DNA of 36,661 nucleotides. Source: Spartinivicinus poritis (GTDB lineage Bacteria > Pseudomonadota > Gammaproteobacteria > Pseudomonadales > Zooshikellaceae). The stretch covers positions 1 to 36,661 of the forward strand of contig NZ_JAPMOU010000049.1 of the NCBI RefSeq assembly GCF_028858535.1, read 5' to 3'. The notes under the pieces were generated by a model. That model was given only the letters and a program-made list of their open reading frames with translations. It searched no databases and was not told the DNA's origin. Below are positions 33,338 to 36,661 of this stretch, piece after piece (the stretch's first letter is position 1; every line of letters starts with the position of its first letter). The translations under genes and the position numbers were made by a program.

Positions 33338-35992
33338 TCACTGATGTTCTATTGCCCATGCTGTTCTAATGCGACTTAAACACTCTTGCATGCTCCTTCC
33401 TTCTAGTCCCCCACAAATTTTTTCGGAGATGACTTCCAAGGAACTGGATTCTCTTTCACTAGTACATAATCCAAGGTTTTGACACCAGGGAGGTAGTATA
33501 TCTTCTATGCCTGTCCAACCTGGAGCAGTTGTCAAGTGTTTTATCACCCAGCCACTTGGAATGAAGTTTAAAGTGGCGGTTGCAACAACGTTCGCGAATG
33601 TGCTCTCGCTTTTTTCCCAGCCTGTATAACTGTTGTTAATTGTCAAATGGAATTCATCCCCAGATACAATGGTAAGTGGACTCATTATTGCCATTCCATT
33701 AGAAGCATTATACCTTCCTGCTTTTTTAAACACCCCAACTCGCCGAATTGTTAAATCAACTAAGCTACTGTCGTCAGCATTGCGGGATAACACTGGCTGC
33801 TTAAACTCTCGTATTGGTGTATTCGTAGTTATTTTCCCTCGTATATTCTCTCCTGTAAATGGCTCGCGACTACTTAGTGTAGACTCAGATCTACTTCTCA
33901 TTGGTTTTAGCTCCATGTTGCTAATAGTTTCATGGCCCAGCTCTATTTCCTCAGTCGTTTTATTTGGATCCATTCCACGTCGCGTACCACTCGCAGTAAC
34001 GTACCCTCCGGTACTTTCATCATAATAACTGCCTATTTGTTTCCATAATAGTGATACAGGAACCCTTTTGACTCCGTACACAATTATTTCTTTGGTGGTA
34101 TTTGTAATTTCCACTAAAATCGACCCTTCTATCTTTGTCATATCTACGGCATCATTATCATCAGGAAAAACTGTACTAAGGTGGTCATCGTTCGGTTGAT
34201 CATCAGTTCTGTCTACCGATATAGTAGATGCATCTGTGGGTAAGATTATTGTTAATAACTTCCTGTTTCCACCTTCTTCCCACCAAACATACATATTTTC
34301 GGTCATTTCACCTCTTGCTCCCTGGCGCGTGTTTATTGCCACCTCAGTGGCACCACCACTGGCTTTGATTACACCACTCCTTCTCATATGGATTATTGTA
34401 TGAGCTTCTGCCGCCGGCTGAAATCGACTTGTATCTTCAGCTCCTATCATTATCAGAGTTGTCGGTTTTGCTCCAGATTCATTCATTAAGGCAGAATTAT
34501 AGGTTAATACCCATAGTCTATCGTCAAAGTTGCCGACTTTCAGAGGTTCCAACTCCCCATTTACCCTCTGCTTTTCGATATCATTTATAGTGATTGAATG
34601 GTCAATAGTAGTAGCACTAGGATCTATTGGCTCCACTGTGGTTGTCTCGCTATCAGTCTTTGTAACTAACCAATGTTGAGCAGATACTGGTATTCCAAGT
34701 ATTGAAGTTGTTGCCTGTTCAACCTTATATTCCTGCATTGGTGTAACCACTAGCGTGCATTCAGGGTTCGCTTCTAGTTCCTCTTCTGAAATTTTTGCAG
34801 CCATACCAAGATAACGTGTAAGCATTTCGTTTTCTGCCACCCATGCACTGGTTCCAAATAAAGGATTCTTCCCAGTGCCAAGCCAATTAAACAGCAGACC
34901 TCCTATATTTAACCCAGCCTGCTCTGCATAGACTTTCCAGCCTGCAGACTTATATATTCGATCAACTCTACGCTTTGCTTCGTCAATTCCTTGTATAACA
35001 GCTACTACAATCATAACTGCCACAACGATGGCAACACCTATAGGTCCTGCCATCGCACTACCTACCCGACCACCTACTCCCCATATAGCATTAAGTAGGG
35101 CTAAGCCGTCCACGGCTGCAATTAAGATATCACCAGCTACTGCAGCAATATTTCCTGCAGTAGGGTTTTTTATTGCGTTATCCAAACTTATGCCAATGGC
35201 CATTAGGTCCATTGCAAACGCCAAAGCTATACTCACTTTATCTGCAGCATCTAATGCTCTTGCTAGTCTGCTATGCTTTATCAGGTCTTTCCCCTTTAGA
35301 AAGGCGTGTAACAACTGCGCATGAATTTTCCTTTTCAAGATTGCCCTTGATATAGGTAATGCAGTCATTCCCCCATAAACGACAATTGCAAACCCTATTG
35401 CTTGAGCCAGTGCAGCTTTCGTTGCAGGCTTACTTGAGTCATAGTTATCTATTGCATTTTTTAGGTTCCTAGCAGCAAAGAACCCCATTGCAGCCATACT
35501 AATCACGTCGTACTTTGTTATATTGGCATCTCTTAATGTATTTAATGCCTTTGTCTTATGAATGTCGCTTAAGTCGTTTAATGCATATGGTCTCCAAGAG
35601 TCAGGTAACGAACTTTTCCTTACAGCTCCTCCTTCTGGCACAACTGGCACTTGATTTGCTGGTGCTCGTATTCGTTCCATTAACTCTCTAGGGCTTACGT
35701 CGGGAGTTGTTCCTGAAACTACCATCCTCTTCGTGACACCATCGTCGTCTATAAACGGTATGGTTGCGAGCGCATACCCTGGGCTATCCATTTGCATAGC
35801 CGGCAGAGACCCCCTTCTTATAGCTCCTTCACCTAAGCTGAAAGCACCAACCATTTGAGAAGCTAGCCCAGCAGCTCCACCACCTCCAGAGCTTGGTAAA
35901 GCATTATTATTGGGTAGTAAGTTATTGATAGTTGCTTGTAAATTTCCCATTTGAGCATCTTGGAGGTTTGCCATGGTTCTACCACTCTCCAT
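33338..35992 (-). CDS. Large protein with glycine-rich hydrophobic core, candidate toxin/effector, 884 aa
   Basis: I choose the ATG at 35992 (MESGRTMANLQ) because AGGAG lies 9 bp upstream; an in-frame ATG at 36034 would add 14 residues. I do not recognise the family. The first 140 residues are low-complexity with SSGGGGAAGLAS and two similar motifs, GAIRRGSLP and GAVRKSSLP. Residues about 150-345 hold several hydrophobic helices (GFAIVVYGGMTALPIS, VSIALAFAMDLMAIGISL, MAGPIGVAIVVAVMIVVAV) with a glycine-zipper look, recalling pore-forming regions of large toxins. The last 500 residues are beta-rich, with no catalytic motif seen, and the C-terminus has five Cys. There is no signal peptide. It lies alone, reverse strand, near the orphan tip gene. 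An effector role is inference from layout and location. Confidence 0.6.
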   Translation of the reverse strand: MESGRTMANLQDAQMGNLQATINNLLPNNNALPSSGGGGAAGLASQMVGAFSLGEGAIRRGSLPAMQMDSPGYALATIPFIDDDGVTKRMVVSGTTPDVSPRELMERIRAPANQVPVVPEGGAVRKSSLPDSWRPYALNDLSDIHKTKALNTLRDANITKYDVISMAAMGFFAARNLKNAIDNYDSSKPATKAALAQAIGFAIVVYGGMTALPISRAILKRKIHAQLLHAFLKGKDLIKHSRLARALDAADKVSIALAFAMDLMAIGISLDNAIKNPTAGNIAAVAGDILIAAVDGLALLNAIWGVGGRVGSAMAGPIGVAIVVAVMIVVAVIQGIDEAKRRVDRIYKSAGWKVYAEQAGLNIGGLLFNWLGTGKNPLFGTSAWVAENEMLTRYLGMAAKISEEELEANPECTLVVTPMQEYKVEQATTSILGIPVSAQHWLVTKTDSETTTVEPIDPSATTIDHSITINDIEKQRVNGELEPLKVGNFDDRLWVLTYNSALMNESGAKPTTLIMIGAEDTSRFQPAAEAHTIIHMRRSGVIKASGGATEVAINTRQGARGEMTENMYVWWEEGGNRKLLTIILPTDASTISVDRTDDQPNDDHLSTVFPDDNDAVDMTKIEGSILVEITNTTKEIIVYGVKRVPVSLLWKQIGSYYDESTGGYVTASGTRRGMDPNKTTEEIELGHETISNMELKPMRSRSESTLSSREPFTGENIRGKITTNTPIREFKQPVLSRNADDSSLVDLTIRRVGVFKKAGRYNASNGMAIMSPLTIVSGDEFHLTINNSYTGWEKSESTFANVVATATLNFIPSGWVIKHLTTAPGWTGIEDILPPWCQNLGLCTSERESSSLEVISEKICGGLEGRSMQECLSRIRTAWAIEHQ

Positions 35993-36116
35993 ACATGTAT
36001 TCTCCTGTTGTGGCCAAGTAAATTTGTACAACATTACGTACAGTTAATTTAATAACTCTTTAGCTGCAGGCGTTAAGTAGTCATTGTAACTATGAACACG
36101 ACAATGGTTGTAATAT

Positions 36117-36190
36117 TTAACGTGAATTCGGAGCAAAAAATAGCCAGACTCAGCCCGTGACGACTAAATTTTGCTCCGAATTCACGTTAT
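36117..36190. mobile_element. 74-bp MITE-like element made of two IS982-type ends
   Basis: TTAACGTGAATTCGGAGC continues to AAAA (36117-36138) and is mirrored by TTTTGCTCCGAATTCACG continuing to TTA (36169-36189), a near-perfect inverted repeat with only about 30 bp between. The same 15-bp ends bound the IS982 element at 30425-31416. It carries no gene and could be moved only by a transposase acting in trans. Confidence 0.8.
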
Positions 36191-36312
36191 TAAACACAAA
36201 GTAGGTTTATTAAATCTCGCAGAAGAACTCGGTAATGTGTCTAAAGCCTGCAAAATGATGGGGGTATCCCGTGATACCTTTTACCGTTATCATAATCTGG
36301 CAACAGTTGCCG
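36186..36312 (+). pseudogene. IS481-family transposase, N-terminal HTH fragment
   Basis: The frame reads VIKHKVGLLNLAEELGNVSK, then ACKMMGVSRDTFYRYHNLA, the helix-turn-helix start of IS481-family transposases. It runs into a stop (TAG) at about 36283-36336 in this frame. Its first codons lie inside the right arm of the 74-bp mini-element, which may have inserted just upstream. The catalytic domain continues in another frame after an internal deletion. Confidence 0.75.
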
Positions 36313-36661
36313 ATGTTGCGTATATTAACGGATAGAGGCACGGAATATTGTGGCCGGGCTGAACAGCATGATTATCAGCTTTATTTAGCGATTAATGACA
36401 TTGATCATACGAAAACCAAAGCCCGGCACCCACAAACGAATGGTATTTGTGAACGATTCCATAAAACAATTCTTAATGAGTTTTATCAAGTGACCTTTAG
36501 GAAAAAGGTGTATACAACCCTTGAAGAATTACAGCAAGACTTGGATGAATGGATGACGTATTATAATCACCATCGAACTCATCAAGGTAAAATGTGTAAT
36601 GGGCGTACCCCGATGCAAACGTTACTTGATGGCAAACAGATTTGGGCTGAGAAAAATTTAA
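36313..36661 (+). pseudogene. IS481-family transposase, catalytic C-terminal part, open at the window edge
   Basis: From ATG 36313 the frame reads MLRILTDRGTEYCGRAEQHD, LAINDIDHTKTKARHPQTN, GICERFHKTILNEFYQVTF and HRTHQGKMCNGRTPMQTLL, and is still open at the last base. It has the second Asp and the Glu of the rve DDE core. About 170 residues that normally lie between the helix-turn-helix and this region, including the first Asp, are missing, and the frame differs from the upstream fragment. Confidence 0.85.

Noticed and set aside
35993-36034. Upstream ATG of the large reverse-strand gene
   Set aside because: No Shine-Dalgarno precedes it, whereas AGGAG lies 9 bp before the ATG at 35992. I kept it only as an alternative start.

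Overview
This window carries an almost complete extracellular contractile injection system (eCIS). This is a phage-tail-like particle of the Afp / PVC / MAC type, encoded on the + strand from about 6441 to 30164. Both flanks are full of decayed transposons. Low G+C content, proteobacterial-type IS remnants (IS4, IS630, IS982, IS256, IS481) and the eCIS type suggest a gammaproteobacterium, plausibly marine. The genus cannot be read from this sequence.

Left flank (1-5260): an IS630 scrap, two complementary halves of an IS4 transposase in opposite orientation, an unrecognised 173-aa gene, a frameshifted IS630 pseudogene, and a reverse-strand pair. The pair is a 136-aa protein with a repeated motif and a 448-aa protein of an uncharacterised family. 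An AT-rich non-coding gap of about 1.2 kb (5260-6440) separates this pair from the eCIS operon.

eCIS operon (6441-30164), in order: one sheath; inner-tube protein 1; a strong intergenic hairpin; inner-tube protein 2; a DUF5908-like N-terminus extended by a coiled coil; an Afp7-like tube/baseplate protein split by one in-frame stop from its LysM-like end; a gp27/gp5 (VgrG-like) spike; a gp25 wedge protein; a divergent PAAR-like tip; an Afp11-like gp6/J baseplate protein; an adenovirus-shaft-like fibre; an Afp12-like baseplate protein; a small unknown protein; a 1469-aa fibre with hexad repeats, a perfect 432-bp internal tandem duplication and a Cys-rich beta-helix tip; a 1306-aa tape-measure protein; and an AAA+ ATPase. 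No cap/terminator protein (Afp16, DUF4255-like) is found in the window. The place where it often sits is occupied by a possible group II intron fragment and an IS982 element.

Right flank (30165-36661): possible intron fragment, frameshifted IS982, truncated IS630, a two-hairpin non-coding module, a second PAAR-like tip paralogue (32159-32629), a truncated IS256, a reverse-strand 884-898-aa protein with a glycine-rich hydrophobic core (candidate toxin or effector), a roughly 74-bp mini-element made of two IS982-type ends, and an internally deleted IS481 transposase running off the window.

Working model: sheath, tubes, spike, baseplate, tape measure and ATPase assemble the particle. The two fibres give target binding. 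The orphan tip and the large right-flank protein are the best cargo or accessory candidates. Base composition is mosaic: the baseplate and fibre genes are moderately G+C, while the tape-measure and ATPase genes are extremely A+T rich. All family assignments are from reading motifs by eye; no search was run.
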